This document shows positions 12,152-21,926 of a DNA stretch of 64,000 nucleotides, one piece after another. Made by a program: the position numbers and the translations under genes. This stretch comes from Gammaproteobacteria bacterium (GTDB lineage: Bacteria; Pseudomonadota; Gammaproteobacteria; Steroidobacterales; Woeseiaceae). The notes under the pieces are model-generated. The model ran no database searches and was not told where the DNA came from. It saw only the letters and a program-made list of their open reading frames with translations. Each line of letters starts with the position of its first letter. Position 1 is the stretch's first letter. The stretch spans positions 1-64,000 of the forward strand of contig JAOUIH010000008.1 of assembly GCA_029884165.1 (NCBI GenBank), in the 5' to 3' direction.

Positions 12152-12442
12152 TCAGCCTTCGATAACGGCCATGATGTCGTCTTCCTTCATCACCAGAAGG
12201 TCCTCGCCATCCACCTTGACCTCCGTGCCGCTGTACTTGCCGAAGAGGACCTTGTCGCCCTTCTTGACGGCCAGCGCGCGTACTTCGCCCGACTCCAGGA
12301 TTTTGCCGTTGCCAACCGCAACGACTTCACCCTTGATCGGCTTTTCAGCCGCAGCGTCGGGGATCACGATGCCGCCCGGGGAGGTGCGCTCTTCCTGCAT
12401 GCGCTTTACGATGACTCGATCATGAAGCGGACGAATCTTCAT
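12152..12442 (-). CDS. groS: Co-chaperonin GroES (10 kDa)
   Basis: The 96-residue lid protein of the GroEL folding chamber. It begins [15 protein letters not shown] and contains the mobile loop [19 protein letters not shown], followed by [32 protein letters not shown]. The ATG at 12442 follows GGAGAACGC, a strong ribosome binding site; the frame is open further up but starts there would lie in the promoter. It is the first gene of the groSL operon, with CIRCE about 65 bases upstream. Confidence 0.99.
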   Translation of the reverse strand: MKIRPLHDRVIVKRMQEERTSPGGIVIPDAAAEKPIKGEVVAVGNGKILESGEVRALAVKKGDKVLFGKYSGTEVKVDGEDLLVMKEDDIMAVIEG

Positions 12443-12506
12443 CTTGCGTTCTCCTGTAAACGATTGATTAATAACCGTTTTGTTTTCAAAGTGGGGGCCT
12501 TCGCTG

Positions 12507-12533
12507 TTAGCACTCGGCCCGAGGGAGTGCCAA
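12507..12533 (-). promoter_or_regulatory. CIRCE operator (HrcA binding site) of groSL
   Basis: TTAGCACTC, nine bases, then GAGTGCCAA: the consensus CIRCE inverted repeat with one mismatch (C for T) in the right arm. It lies directly downstream of the -10 box, about 65 bases before groS. HrcA should repress groSL here and release it on heat stress; hrcA itself is not in the window. Confidence 0.93.
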
Positions 12534-12560
12534 TGATAGGGGCCCGCCGCCAAATTTCAA
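12533..12560 (-). promoter_or_regulatory. groSL promoter
   Basis: On the minus strand TTGAAA (12555-12560) and TATCAT (12533-12538) are 16 bases apart. The CIRCE repeat begins at the edge of the -10 box, so transcription starts within the operator, the normal arrangement for HrcA control. The rest of the groS-dsbD gap (to 12760) holds no further signal I recognise. Confidence 0.8.
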
Positions 12561-12760
12561 GGGTTATCGGCCTGTCCCGGCACGAACGGGCCCGGAAATG
12601 CGTCCTGGTTCAATGACAGCCGCGCAGGCGCCCGGTATCCTTCCCTCCGCGCTGCCGGGCCACGCAGCGCGGCCGAAACATTCCGGGGCCCGGGCGGGTC
12701 CTTCCTATGGGTACCCGCGCGCGGCGCCCCGGCCAACCAAGGCGACGAACAGACACGACG

Positions 12761-14992
12761 ATGCATACGCAATTCCTGACACGAGTCATCTGGCCGGCCC
12801 TGGCCGCGCTGGCGGCACTGCCCGGCTTCGCCCAGGACGAAGAACTGCTGAGGCCGGAAGAGGCATTCCGCTACGCGGCGAGCGACACCGGCAGCGCCAT
12901 CGAGGTCGACTGGGCCCTGGCGGACGGCTACTACCTGTACCGCCGCAAACTGTCCTTCAGCAGCAGTTCGCCGAACGTCGTGCTCGGCGAGGCCGAGCTG
13001 CCGGAAGGCCTGCACCACGAGGACGAATTCTTCGGCGTCCAGCAGGTTTATCGCGAGCGCTTCTTCGTCAGCATCCCGTACGAGATCCGCGGTGACCGGC
13101 CGGCGTCGATCGAACTCACCATCAAATCGCAGGGCTGCGCCGATATCGGCATCTGCTACCCGCCGCAGACCTGGACCGAAACCGTGCCGCTGGTCGCGGC
13201 CAGGGGCAATTTGCCGAAGCTCTCGCTGGGAGGACTCGGCGGCTCCGAGTTCCTGCCGGTCGACGAGGCTTTCAGGCCCCTGCTGACCGCAATCGACGGC
13301 AACACGGTCGAGGTGGCGTTCCAGATTACGCCGGGCTACTACCTTTACAGGGACAAGCTGACGGTCGCGACAGCGTCGGGCCGCGTCCAGCTCGGCCGCC
13401 TCGATCTGCCCGCCGGCGAACTGAAAGTCGACGAGTGGTTCGGCGAGATGGAGGTCTATCACAACGACGTTTTCGCTCGGCTGCCGCTGGCCCGGGCGGC
13501 CCCCGAACCGATAAGGCTGGATCTCACCCTGGGCTACCAGGGTTGCGCCGATGGCGGGCTGTGTTATCCGCCGCAGCTGCGGGAGATGTCGGTCGAACTG
13601 CCAGCCGCGACCGCGGTCAGTGCGCTGCCGGCCCGGCCGTCCGCCGCGCCCGTGACCGAGCAGGCGCGGCTCGCGGCCCTGATCGGCGAGTCGAGCCTGT
13701 GGGTCGTGGTAGCGACGTTCTTCGGTGCCGGACTGCTGCTGGCCTTCACGCCCTGCGTGCTGCCGATGGTGCCGATACTTTCCGGAATCATCGCCGGCGA
13801 GGGTGACGATGTCAGCTCGGGCCGGGGTTTCGGTCTGGCGTTGAGCTACGTCATGGGCATGGCGCTCGTCTATACGGCCGCCGGCATCGGGGCCGCCGCT
13901 GTCGGTGTGCAACTGCAGGCCGTATTCAACGCTCCCTGGGTCCTGATCCTGTTTTCCGGGCTGTTCGTCCTGCTCGCACTGGGCATGTTCGGCCTGTACG
14001 ACCTGCAGATGCCGTCCGGCGTCCAGAGCCGCCTTGCCGCGATCAGCGGCCGCCAGAAGAGCGGCACCGTGATCGGCGCATTCGTCATGGGCGCATTGTC
14101 GTCATTGATTGTCACAGCCTGCGTGGCCCCGCCGCTCGTCGCGACGCTGACGGTGATTGGCCAGGCCGGCGACGTTCTCCGCGGCGGCACGGCCCTGTTC
14201 GCCCTGAGCCTGGGCATGGGCGCCCCGTTGCTGCTCGTCGGCGCGTCGGCCGGCAAGCTGCTGCCGAAGGCCGGAGCCTGGATGGTGGCGGTCAAGAATG
14301 CCTTCGGCTTCATGATGCTGGGCCTCGCCGTCTGGATGCTCTCACGTATCCTGCCTGGCGAGGCGACGCTCGCCCTGTGGGGTGTGCTGACGTTCATGGC
14401 CGGCATCTTCCTCGGCGCGCTGACGCCGCTGTCTCCGGAGGCAGGCGGCGTGCGCAAGCTGGGGAAGGGCTTCGGGGTTCTCGCCATGGTCTGGGGAGTC
14501 GCGATGCTGCTCGGCGCCATGGCCGGTGCCCACAATCCGCTGCAGCCGCTGGCCGGGATCGGGCCGGCCGAGCGCGCTGCGGCGGTCGAAAGCCATGGTC
14601 TCGAGTTCCGCCGGATCAAGACCGTCAGCGACCTCGATGACGCACTCGCCCGTGCCGCGGCCGAAGGCAAGACGGCGATGCTCGATTTCTACGCGGACTG
14701 GTGCGTGTCCTGCAAGGAAATGGAGGCCTACACGTTTCCGGACCCGGCAGTCCGGCAGGCGCTGGCGAACACGGTGCTGCTCCAGGCGGACGTCACGGCG
14801 AACGATGCCGCCGACCAGGCGCTCTTGAATCGCTTCGGCGTATTCGGCCCGCCAACGATCATCTTTTTCGGCCCGGACGGCAGGCAGATCGAGGGATACG
14901 AAGTCGTCGGGTACATGAAGGCCGCCGACTTCGTTGCGCACATCGAACTGACCTTTGCGTCGGGCACGGTCAGTGCACGCGTGCTACCCTGA
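12761..14992 (+). CDS. dsbD: Thiol:disulfide interchange protein DsbD with tandem N-terminal domains
   Basis: Carries reducing power from cytoplasmic thioredoxin to periplasmic thiol proteins. The 743-residue protein has a signal peptide (to about residue 22), then two successive DsbD-alpha domains rather than one. Both have the GYYLYR strand and the cysteine pair motif: QGCADIGICYPP near residue 128 and QGCADGGLCYPP near 270. A membrane domain of about eight helices follows (about 310-590, with TPCVLPM and ACVAPPLV carrying its two cysteines). A C-terminal thioredoxin domain has FYADWCVSCKEME near residue 645. ATG 12761 begins the signal peptide. A TlpA gene follows after 4 bases, suggesting a periplasmic thiol operon. 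Confidence 0.95.
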   Translation: MHTQFLTRVIWPALAALAALPGFAQDEELLRPEEAFRYAASDTGSAIEVDWALADGYYLYRRKLSFSSSSPNVVLGEAELPEGLHHEDEFFGVQQVYRERFFVSIPYEIRGDRPASIELTIKSQGCADIGICYPPQTWTETVPLVAARGNLPKLSLGGLGGSEFLPVDEAFRPLLTAIDGNTVEVAFQITPGYYLYRDKLTVATASGRVQLGRLDLPAGELKVDEWFGEMEVYHNDVFARLPLARAAPEPIRLDLTLGYQGCADGGLCYPPQLREMSVELPAATAVSALPARPSAAPVTEQARLAALIGESSLWVVVATFFGAGLLLAFTPCVLPMVPILSGIIAGEGDDVSSGRGFGLALSYVMGMALVYTAAGIGAAAVGVQLQAVFNAPWVLILFSGLFVLLALGMFGLYDLQMPSGVQSRLAAISGRQKSGTVIGAFVMGALSSLIVTACVAPPLVATLTVIGQAGDVLRGGTALFALSLGMGAPLLLVGASAGKLLPKAGAWMVAVKNAFGFMMLGLAVWMLSRILPGEATLALWGVLTFMAGIFLGALTPLSPEAGGVRKLGKGFGVLAMVWGVAMLLGAMAGAHNPLQPLAGIGPAERAAAVESHGLEFRRIKTVSDLDDALARAAAEGKTAMLDFYADWCVSCKEMEAYTFPDPAVRQALANTVLLQADVTANDAADQALLNRFGVFGPPTIIFFGPDGRQIEGYEVVGYMKAADFVAHIELTFASGTVSARVLP

Positions 14993-14996
14993 CGCC

Positions 14997-15605
14997 ATGA
15001 ATCGACACCTAGCCATCGTCCTCGTGGCCGCTGCGGCGCTCGCCGCCGGGATGCTGCTCAAATCGCAGCTGGAGCGCCCGAGCCGCACGGGAAACCCGGC
15101 CATCGACGCCGCCAATGCGACGGCACTCGCCGGCGACATCCGCGTAAGCTTCACCCTGCCCGATATCGACGGCACGCTGCGTGATTCCGCCGAATGGGAC
15201 GGCAAGGCCAAGCTCATCAATTTCTGGGCCACCTGGTGTGCCCCCTGTCGCCGGGAAATCCCGCTGCTCAAACAGGCCCAGCAGGACCATGCGGGCGCGG
15301 GCCTGCAGGTCATCGGTATTGCCGTCGACTTTCCCGAGGAAGTCGCCGCCTATGCCGAGGAAGCCGGTTTCAATTACCCGGTCCTGGTCGGACAGGAAGA
15401 CGCTATGGCCGTAGCGGAACGCTCCGGCGTCGAGTTCATCGGGCTGCCCTTCACGATGGTCGTCGCGCCGGACGGGCAGTTGATCAAGGCTCACATCGGC
15501 GAAATCCACCAGGAACAAATCGACCGGATCACGGCCGTGCTGGCCGAAGTATCCCGTGGCAAACTCGACGTCGCTGCCGCCCGCGAGCGTCTCGGCCGCC
15601 TCTGA
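14997..15605 (+). CDS. TlpA family membrane-anchored thioredoxin
   Basis: The 202-residue protein has an N-terminal membrane anchor (about residues 5-22) and a periplasmic thioredoxin-like domain with the redox motif FWATWCAPCRREIP near residue 75-88. The cis-proline segment GLPFTMVVAPDG lies near 155. TlpA/ResA proteins reduce specific periplasmic partners such as apocytochromes and are kept reduced by DsbD or CcdA. The gene starts 4 bases after dsbD, so DsbD is the likely electron donor. Which substrates it serves cannot be told. Confidence 0.9.
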   Translation: MNRHLAIVLVAAAALAAGMLLKSQLERPSRTGNPAIDAANATALAGDIRVSFTLPDIDGTLRDSAEWDGKAKLINFWATWCAPCRREIPLLKQAQQDHAGAGLQVIGIAVDFPEEVAAYAEEAGFNYPVLVGQEDAMAVAERSGVEFIGLPFTMVVAPDGQLIKAHIGEIHQEQIDRITAVLAEVSRGKLDVAAARERLGRL

Positions 15606-15645
15606 GGCGGCCGCCCCGGCCGGCCGGGGCCAGATTAAGTCAAAG

Positions 15646-15676
15646 TTGCGCGAAATCTCGTAAAAAGGGTTAGAAT
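15646..15676 (+). promoter_or_regulatory. Possible promoter of the aroQ-accBC operon
   Basis: TTGCGC (15646-15651) and a good -10, TAGAAT (15671-15676), lie 19 bases apart, slightly long for sigma-70, about 40 bases before aroQ. It sits just after the TlpA gene and a GC-rich hairpin (GCCCCGGCCGGCCGGGGC), so a new transcript is expected here. Confidence 0.4.
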
Positions 15677-15715
15677 TGCCGGCAACTTCGGCTAACTGGC
15701 GAAAAACCCCGAACG

Positions 15716-16168
15716 ATGGCCCGGCTGCTGCTGATCAACGGACCGAATCTGAACCTGCTGGGCACGCGCGAGCCCGGGGTTTATGGCAACACCCGGCTCG
15801 CCGACATCGAATCCCTCCTGGTGGACCAGGCCGCGGAACTCGGTCACGAGCTCTTCTGCTTCCAGAGCAACGCGGAGCACGCGATGGTCGACCGGGTCCA
15901 GCAGGCTGCCACCGACGGCACCCGGTTCATCATTCTCAATCCCGGCGCGTTTACCCACACCAGCGTAGCCCTGCGGGATGCGCTGCTCGCCGTGGACATC
16001 CCGTTTATCGAAGTGCACCTGAGCAACACCTTCGCTCGCGAAGACTTTCGTCATCGGAGCTACTTCAGCGATATTGCCGCAGGCTGCCTGTTCGGCCTCG
16101 GCGCCCTTGCTTATGAACTTGCACTCCAGGCCGCCGCGAGGCAGCTCGACCGTGCTGAGGACAGCTGA
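15716..16168 (+). CDS. aroQ: 3-dehydroquinate dehydratase, type II
   Basis: Converts 3-dehydroquinate to 3-dehydroshikimate in the shikimate pathway. The 150-residue dodecameric type II enzyme shows [20 protein letters not shown] with the catalytic tyrosine, the [16 protein letters not shown] block, and [20 protein letters not shown] with the catalytic histidine and arginine region. It is first in the classic aroQ-accB-accC order. Its TGA overlaps the accB ATG by one base, so translation is coupled. Confidence 0.98.
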   Translation: MARLLLINGPNLNLLGTREPGVYGNTRLADIESLLVDQAAELGHELFCFQSNAEHAMVDRVQQAATDGTRFIILNPGAFTHTSVALRDALLAVDIPFIEVHLSNTFAREDFRHRSYFSDIAAGCLFGLGALAYELALQAAARQLDRAEDS

Positions 16169-16656
16169 TGGACATCAGAAAAGTAAAAAAACTCATCGAA
16201 TTACTGGACGAATCAGGCATCGCGGAGATCGAGATCACCGAGGGCGAGGAATCGGTGCGCATCTCGCGCTACCCCAAGGGCGTGCCGTCGCTCATGGAAA
16301 CCTGGCACCCGGTTGCCGCACCGGCTCCGGCCGCGCCGGCGCCTGCAGCCGCCGCGCCGGCCGCACCTGCGGCCACAGCGCCTGCGGCTCGCGAGCCGGA
16401 GGAAGACGGCCACATGGTGACGTCGCCGATGGTCGGCACCTACTACTCGGCGCCATCGCCAGGATCGCCGCCCTACGTACAGGTCGGCGACCGCGTCAAC
16501 GCGGGCGACACCCTTTGCATTATCGAGGCCATGAAGATGATGAACCAGATCGAGGCCGAGGTGGCCGGCGTCATCAAGTCTATTCGAGTTCAGAATGGCG
16601 AGCCCGTCGAGTTCGGGCAGACCCTGTTCGTCATCGATCAACGCGGCTCGAGCTGA
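16168..16656 (+). CDS. accB: Acetyl-CoA carboxylase biotin carboxyl carrier protein
   Basis: Carries the biotin that is carboxylated by AccC and delivers CO2 to acetyl-CoA, the first step of fatty acid synthesis. The 162-residue protein has an N-terminal helical part ([23 protein letters not shown]), a Pro/Ala-rich flexible linker (about residues 49-75), and the biotinyl domain with the biotin-accepting lysine in IEAMKMMNQIEAE near residue 127. It overlaps aroQ by one base and precedes accC by 15. Confidence 0.98.
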   Translation: MDIRKVKKLIELLDESGIAEIEITEGEESVRISRYPKGVPSLMETWHPVAAPAPAAPAPAAAAPAAPAATAPAAREPEEDGHMVTSPMVGTYYSAPSPGSPPYVQVGDRVNAGDTLCIIEAMKMMNQIEAEVAGVIKSIRVQNGEPVEFGQTLFVIDQRGSS

Positions 16657-16671
16657 GCGGAAGCCCGGATC

Positions 16672-18012
16672 ATGCTGGACAAAATCGTAATCGCCAACCG
16701 TGGTGAGATCGCGCTGCGCATCCTGCGCGCCTGTCGCGAAATGGGCATCAAGACCGTCGCCGTGCACTCGACCGCGGATACTAACCTGAAGCACGTACTG
16801 CTGGCGGATGAGACCGTCTGCATAGGTCCGCCACCGTCCAACCTGAGTTATCTGAACATGCCGGCGATCATCAGCGCCGCCGAGGTCACCGATGCGGTAG
16901 CCATCCACCCCGGCTACGGCTTCCTGTCGGAGAACGCTGATTTCGCCGAGCGAGTGGAGTCGTCCGGTTTCACCTTTATCGGGCCGCCGTCCAACTGCAT
17001 ACGCCTGATGGGTGACAAGGTATCAGCCATCCGCGCGATGAAGGAGGCAGGCGTGCCGACGGTACCCGGCTCCGACGGCCCGCTCGGCGAAAACGCGGAG
17101 GAGAACCTGCGGCTCGCCCGCGAGATCGGTTACCCGGTCATCATCAAGGCTGCGGGCGGCGGCGGCGGCCGCGGCATGCGCGTCGTGCATTCAGAGGCTT
17201 CACTGACCGGCGCGATCACGGTCACGCAGGCAGAAGCGCGCGCGGCTTTCGGTAACGAAGTTGTTTACATGGAGAAGTTTCTCGAGCGACCGCGGCACGT
17301 CGAAGTACAGGTTCTCGCCGACGGCCAGGGTAATGCGATTCACCTCGGGGAGCGCGACTGTTCCATGCAGCGACGACACCAGAAGGTCGTCGAAGAAGCG
17401 CCGGCGCCCGGCATCACGGAGGAGCAACGCAAGCGCATCGGCGAGCGCTGTGTCCAGGCCTGCCTCGAAATGGGCTATCGCAGCGCGGGCACCTTCGAGT
17501 TCCTCTACCAGGACAACGAGTTCTTCTTCATCGAGATGAACACGCGTCTGCAGGTAGAGCACCCCGTAACAGAGCTGATTACGGGAATCGATATCGTCAG
17601 GGAACAGCTGCGCATCGCGGGCGGCGAGAAACTCAAGATCCGGCAGGAAGACGTCCAGATTCGCGGACACGCGATCGAATGCCGTATCAACGCCGAGGAC
17701 CCGAAGACTTTCATGCCATCACCGGGCCTGATCCAGCTCTGGCACCCGCCGGGAGGACCGGGTATCCGGATCGACAGCCATGTCTACAGCGGCTACAAGG
17801 TTCCCCCATATTACGATTCGATGATCGGCAAGCTGATTGCTTACGGCGGCGACCGGGCGACGGCCATCGCACGAATGAAGAATGCGCTCGCAGAAATCGT
17901 AATCGAGGGGATCAAGACGAACATCCCGCTGCACCGGGAGATCTTCCAGCACGCCGCATTTCAGGCCGGCGGCACTGACATACACTACCTGGAAAAGCGG
18001 CTTGGGCTCTAG
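16672..18012 (+). CDS. accC: Acetyl-CoA carboxylase, biotin carboxylase subunit
   Basis: ATP-dependent carboxylation of the biotin on AccB. The 446-residue protein starts [21 protein letters not shown], has the ATP-grasp glycine loop [13 protein letters not shown] near residue 160, and the active-site segment [18 protein letters not shown] near 285. Length and motifs match the free-standing bacterial subunit. It is the last of the aroQ-accB-accC unit; prmA follows after 29 bases. Confidence 0.99.
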   Translation: MLDKIVIANRGEIALRILRACREMGIKTVAVHSTADTNLKHVLLADETVCIGPPPSNLSYLNMPAIISAAEVTDAVAIHPGYGFLSENADFAERVESSGFTFIGPPSNCIRLMGDKVSAIRAMKEAGVPTVPGSDGPLGENAEENLRLAREIGYPVIIKAAGGGGGRGMRVVHSEASLTGAITVTQAEARAAFGNEVVYMEKFLERPRHVEVQVLADGQGNAIHLGERDCSMQRRHQKVVEEAPAPGITEEQRKRIGERCVQACLEMGYRSAGTFEFLYQDNEFFFIEMNTRLQVEHPVTELITGIDIVREQLRIAGGEKLKIRQEDVQIRGHAIECRINAEDPKTFMPSPGLIQLWHPPGGPGIRIDSHVYSGYKVPPYYDSMIGKLIAYGGDRATAIARMKNALAEIVIEGIKTNIPLHREIFQHAAFQAGGTDIHYLEKRLGL

Positions 18013-18041
18013 GTTGACTTTACGCACGGCCGGATAAGCGC

Positions 18042-18920
18042 ATGGAATGGCGCCAGCTCGTAATGAATCTCGAGAAACTGGAGCCCGAGCGTGTCGAGGA
18101 AATCTTCGAAAGGCATGGCGCGCTCGCCATCACGCTGAGCGACGCAGCGGATGAGCCGGTGCTGGAGCCGGCGCCCGGGGAAACGCCTCTCTGGGGACGG
18201 ACGCGCATTACGGGCCTGTTTGCCGCCGAGGCGGATCTCGAAGCACTGGCCCGGGACCTGCAGCGGTCCCTGACCCTCGATACGCTCCCCGAGTACCGTA
18301 TCGAGGCACTCGCGGACCGCGCATGGGAGCGCGAATGGCTGCGCGACTTTCAGCCGATGCGCTTCGGCCGACGCCTGTGGGTATGCCCCTCCGGGCACAC
18401 GGTCGCCGACCGGAACGCAGTAGTCCTGCATCTCGACCCGGGGCTTGCTTTCGGCACCGGCACGCATCCGACGACGGCGCTCTGCCTCGCGCAACTCGAC
18501 GCGGCAGACCTCGCCGGCAAGCGCGTCCTCGACTTCGGTTGTGGCTCCGGCATCCTTGCGATTGCCGCACTGCTGCTCGGCGCAGACACGGCAACAGGCG
18601 TCGACGTGGATCCGCAGGCGCTGCTCGCCACCCGGGACAACGCGGCCGCCAATGGCGTCGCTGCCCGGCTCGCTGTGTTGCCGGCCAGCGCGGACGCTGG
18701 CAGCGGCTACGACCTCGTGGTGGCGAATATCCTCGCCGGACCCCTGGTCGAACTGGCGTCGACCCTCGTGGCGGGGCTCGCACGGGGCGGCCGGCTGCTA
18801 CTTTCCGGTATCCTAACGACCCAGGTGGACCAGGTCCGGGCCGTGTACGAGGCCTGGATCGACTTCGATCCGCCTGCAGTCAGCGCCGAGTGGGCGCTGC
18901 TCAGCGGCATAAAACGGTGA
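18042..18920 (+). CDS. prmA: Ribosomal protein L11 methyltransferase
   Basis: Trimethylates lysines and the N-terminus of ribosomal protein L11 using SAM. The 292-residue protein has the N-terminal L11-recognition domain starting MEWRQLVMNLEKLEPERVEEIFE. The SAM domain carries GTGTHPTTALCL, VLDFGCGSGILAIAALLLGA and VVANILAGPLVELA. Position after accC is standard in gammaproteobacteria. The next gene starts 9 bases later. Confidence 0.97.
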   Translation: MEWRQLVMNLEKLEPERVEEIFERHGALAITLSDAADEPVLEPAPGETPLWGRTRITGLFAAEADLEALARDLQRSLTLDTLPEYRIEALADRAWEREWLRDFQPMRFGRRLWVCPSGHTVADRNAVVLHLDPGLAFGTGTHPTTALCLAQLDAADLAGKRVLDFGCGSGILAIAALLLGADTATGVDVDPQALLATRDNAAANGVAARLAVLPASADAGSGYDLVVANILAGPLVELASTLVAGLARGGRLLLSGILTTQVDQVRAVYEAWIDFDPPAVSAEWALLSGIKR

Positions 18921-18929
18921 TTTGACGGC

Positions 18930-20846
18930 ATGTATACGCAGTGCCCAGAGTGCCAGACCGCCTTCCGCATCACGGCAACGGTGCTGAAGCAGGCCGCCGG
19001 ACGCGTCCGCTGCGGCGGCTGCGGCAAGGCGTTCAATGCGGTCGAGCACCTGTCCGAGGAGCCGCCGCGCGTCGCCGCCGCCGGCGAGGCGCCGGCCGAG
19101 CGACAGCCCCCCAGCCGGGAACTGCTGGACACGCTTGACAGGCTCGCCGGTTCCGACGAGGTTCGAATCGAGGACACGGGCATCGAGTGGCGCGTGCTCG
19201 GCGATGAGGAAGCGGAAGATTCGGGTGTCGGCGTGGCCAACGCCGGCGACACGGCCGCTCACCGGATGATCGACACCCAGACGGCGCTCGAATTCGACGA
19301 TTCCTCGCCGCCCGACGACGAACTGCGCTACGACGACAATACGCCGCTGCCCGACGACTTCGGCGATGCCGATATAGCCGGCGAGGCCACGCCGGCTCCG
19401 CGCCGCCGGGCCGACGACTTCGAGGAGCCTCCGACCGCCGAGTTCGTGGAAGCGCAGCACGATCTCGAGCTAAGCGAGCCGGAAGAGTGGGCCGGGCTCC
19501 TGTCCGAAATGGATGCCGCCGGAGACGACGACGGCCTCGGCGTCGACGAGACCGCCACCGCCGAGGACGACGCCGAGGACGACGGAGACGAGAGCCTGTC
19601 GATCGAGGTCGAGGAGGAACTCGCGGCTATCCACACCGAGCTCTCCTTCCGCCCGTCTGCCCGGGAATCGAGCGGCCGTTACGACCGCGACAGGGACAGT
19701 AACCGGGACGACGAGCAGGTCGCGCTGCTCGGGCCCGACGAGATCGACAACGAGGATGCAGCGTCGCTCGATCCCGACGAGCAGGCGTTCGATTTCACCG
19801 TTTTGCTGGACGGGGAAGGGGAAAAGGAATCCGCCCGTCACGCCGGCGCCGAATCGATGCTGGTCGATGGGGGTGCGGATCGAATGGGGGCGGAGCTGGC
19901 GCAAGAGAACGACGACGACACCGGGCAAATAGAGTTCGAGGAATCGACGGGTGAATTCCGGGCCAAGATTGCCGAGGCCGAGTTCAGCCTGAAGGAATAC
20001 GAGCCACGCACGAAGTCCGGACATTCGAACGACGAACGCACCAGTTCAACGGACGACGAGGATGAACGGGAAAAGACCGTCAACCTGCAGATCGACGAGG
20101 AACTTTTGCGCGCAATGGAGGACCAGGACTTCGCCGCCACGATGATCAGCGAGGACGGTTCACCGCTCGTGGAAACGATCATCATGGAAGGCGAGTTCAT
20201 ACGCGGGTCCATCGAGGCCGAGCAAAAGGCCGCGGAGAATTCGGCGCGGCACAGGATCCCGGAAGGGACGTCCCTTGCGGATACCTACATGCTGAACAGG
20301 GAAAAGGAGAAGTCCCGGTTCCGCTTCGCGCGTCCGGGCAAGGGCCTCGTGGCGGGCATCCTGTTGCTTCTCGTGCTGCTGGCCGGCCAGTACGTGCACA
20401 ACACGCGCGAATGGCTTGCGACCTTCGGCACGTTCAACCAGACCCTCGGCCCGGTTTACCGGACACTGGGCAGCCCGGTGCGGCCGCGCTGGGACATCAA
20501 AGGGTGGCAGTTCGAGACGACGAGCGGCAGCACCGACGAGACCGGTGCCACGCTCACCATCCAGTCCCGTATCAGTAATCGATCCGAGTCGGCACTGCCA
20601 TACCCGCTGGTGCACATTTCCCTTACGGACCGCTGGGAAGAAACCATCGGAAGCCGAGTGCTCGAGCCGAACGAATACCTGGCGGGAAACGCGGACCCGC
20701 GGCGCCCCCTGGCGCCCGGCGAGCGCTTTACGGCCGTGATTACGATAGAATCCCCCTCCCCTGACGCCACCGGCTTCAAGCTGAATGTCTGCTACCGGGA
20801 GAGCCCCGGTGTCGTGCGCTGCGCGATCGAGGACTTCAAGGACTGA
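18930..20846 (+). CDS. Zinc-ribbon / DUF3426 membrane protein with long acidic linker
   Basis: The 638-residue protein begins with an MJ0042-type zinc ribbon, CPECQTAFRIT...CGGCGKAF (residues 5-33). A strongly acidic, low-complexity linker of roughly 400 residues rich in D and E follows. One membrane helix (about 475-493) then leads to a C-terminal DUF3426 domain (about 500-638). In relatives the linker is far shorter, so expansion of the acidic segment is notable. Function is unknown; the topology puts the zinc ribbon in the cytoplasm and DUF3426 outside. It sits between prmA and dusB, the usual place for this family in several gammaproteobacteria. Confidence 0.85.
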   Translation: MYTQCPECQTAFRITATVLKQAAGRVRCGGCGKAFNAVEHLSEEPPRVAAAGEAPAERQPPSRELLDTLDRLAGSDEVRIEDTGIEWRVLGDEEAEDSGVGVANAGDTAAHRMIDTQTALEFDDSSPPDDELRYDDNTPLPDDFGDADIAGEATPAPRRRADDFEEPPTAEFVEAQHDLELSEPEEWAGLLSEMDAAGDDDGLGVDETATAEDDAEDDGDESLSIEVEEELAAIHTELSFRPSARESSGRYDRDRDSNRDDEQVALLGPDEIDNEDAASLDPDEQAFDFTVLLDGEGEKESARHAGAESMLVDGGADRMGAELAQENDDDTGQIEFEESTGEFRAKIAEAEFSLKEYEPRTKSGHSNDERTSSTDDEDEREKTVNLQIDEELLRAMEDQDFAATMISEDGSPLVETIIMEGEFIRGSIEAEQKAAENSARHRIPEGTSLADTYMLNREKEKSRFRFARPGKGLVAGILLLLVLLAGQYVHNTREWLATFGTFNQTLGPVYRTLGSPVRPRWDIKGWQFETTSGSTDETGATLTIQSRISNRSESALPYPLVHISLTDRWEETIGSRVLEPNEYLAGNADPRRPLAPGERFTAVITIESPSPDATGFKLNVCYRESPGVVRCAIEDFKD

Positions 20847-20881
20847 GACGCGACGCGGCGTCCAACGCGGCGGGAGTACCC

Positions 20882-21868
20882 GTGAAGATCGGACCCTACG
20901 AACTCCAGAGCCCGTTTGTGCTCGCCCCGATGGCCGGCATCACCGATGCACCGTTTCGGCGCCTGTGCCGCCGCTTTGGCGCGGGGATGACTACGTCGGA
21001 GATGACGACCGCGGATATCGGCCTGTGGCGAACCCCCAAGTCCAGCCGGCGGCTGGACCTGGACCACGACGCCGAACCGCGGGCGGTACAGATTGCCGGG
21101 GCCGACCCCCGGCAGATGGCTCTCGCCGCAAGGCTCTGCGTGGAGCGCGGCGCGCAGATCATCGATATCAACATGGGTTGCCCCGCCAGGAAGGTGTGCA
21201 ACAAACTGGCGGGCTCTGCCCTGCTCAGGGACGAGCCCCTGGTGCGGCGCATACTCGAATCCGTCGTCGCGGCCGTGGACGTCCCCGTGACGCTCAAGAT
21301 CCGAACCGGCTGGGCCCCGGAGCATCGCAACGGCGTCGAGATCGCCCGTATCGCCGAGGCCAGCGGGATCAGCGCTTTGGCCGTCCACGGGCGTACGCGG
21401 AGCTGCCGTTTCGGCGGCAATGCCGAGTTCGAGACCATCGCACGGATCAAGGCGGCGATAAGAATTCCTGTGACGGCAAACGGAGATATCGACTCACCCG
21501 AGAAGTCGCATGAGGTATTTCGCGTAAGCTCAGCAGATGCGTTGATGATCGGCAGAGCCGCACAGGGACGCCCCTGGATCTTCAGGGAACTTAATTTCTT
21601 TCACGCGACGGGAAGAAAAATTCCGCCGCTAGAAAATGACGAAGTCCGTGATATTATGCTCGACCACCTTGAAGATCTATACCGGTTTTATGGGGAACAA
21701 ACCGGTGTTCGGGTGGCTCGCAAGCACATTACGTGGTATTGCAACGGACTGGAAAAATCAGGTTCGTTTCGAACCCGTGTCGTGCGCGTAGACAGCACGG
21801 CCGAGCAGATTCGCCTCACGCAGGAATACTTCAGCCAACAGGCTGGGGAGGGTGTATTGGCCGCGTAG
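20882..21868 (+). CDS. dusB: tRNA-dihydrouridine synthase B
   Basis: An FMN enzyme that reduces uridine 17 in tRNA to dihydrouridine. The 328-residue protein has LAPMAGITDAPFRRLCRRFGAG at the flavin site and INMGCPARKVCNKLAGSALL with the catalytic cysteine. AVHGRTRSCRFGG and ANGDIDSPEK follow in the TIM barrel, and a helical tRNA-binding end completes it. The start is GTG at 20882, after GGCGGGAGTACCC. dusB-fis is the ancestral gammaproteobacterial arrangement and is kept here. Confidence 0.97.
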   Translation: MKIGPYELQSPFVLAPMAGITDAPFRRLCRRFGAGMTTSEMTTADIGLWRTPKSSRRLDLDHDAEPRAVQIAGADPRQMALAARLCVERGAQIIDINMGCPARKVCNKLAGSALLRDEPLVRRILESVVAAVDVPVTLKIRTGWAPEHRNGVEIARIAEASGISALAVHGRTRSCRFGGNAEFETIARIKAAIRIPVTANGDIDSPEKSHEVFRVSSADALMIGRAAQGRPWIFRELNFFHATGRKIPPLENDEVRDIMLDHLEDLYRFYGEQTGVRVARKHITWYCNGLEKSGSFRTRVVRVDSTAEQIRLTQEYFSQQAGEGVLAA

Positions 21869-21926
21869 AGAGAGGATTCCCCGGAACGACCGTGCAACGC
21901 TTCAGATCCGTAAGGACATACCAGAC

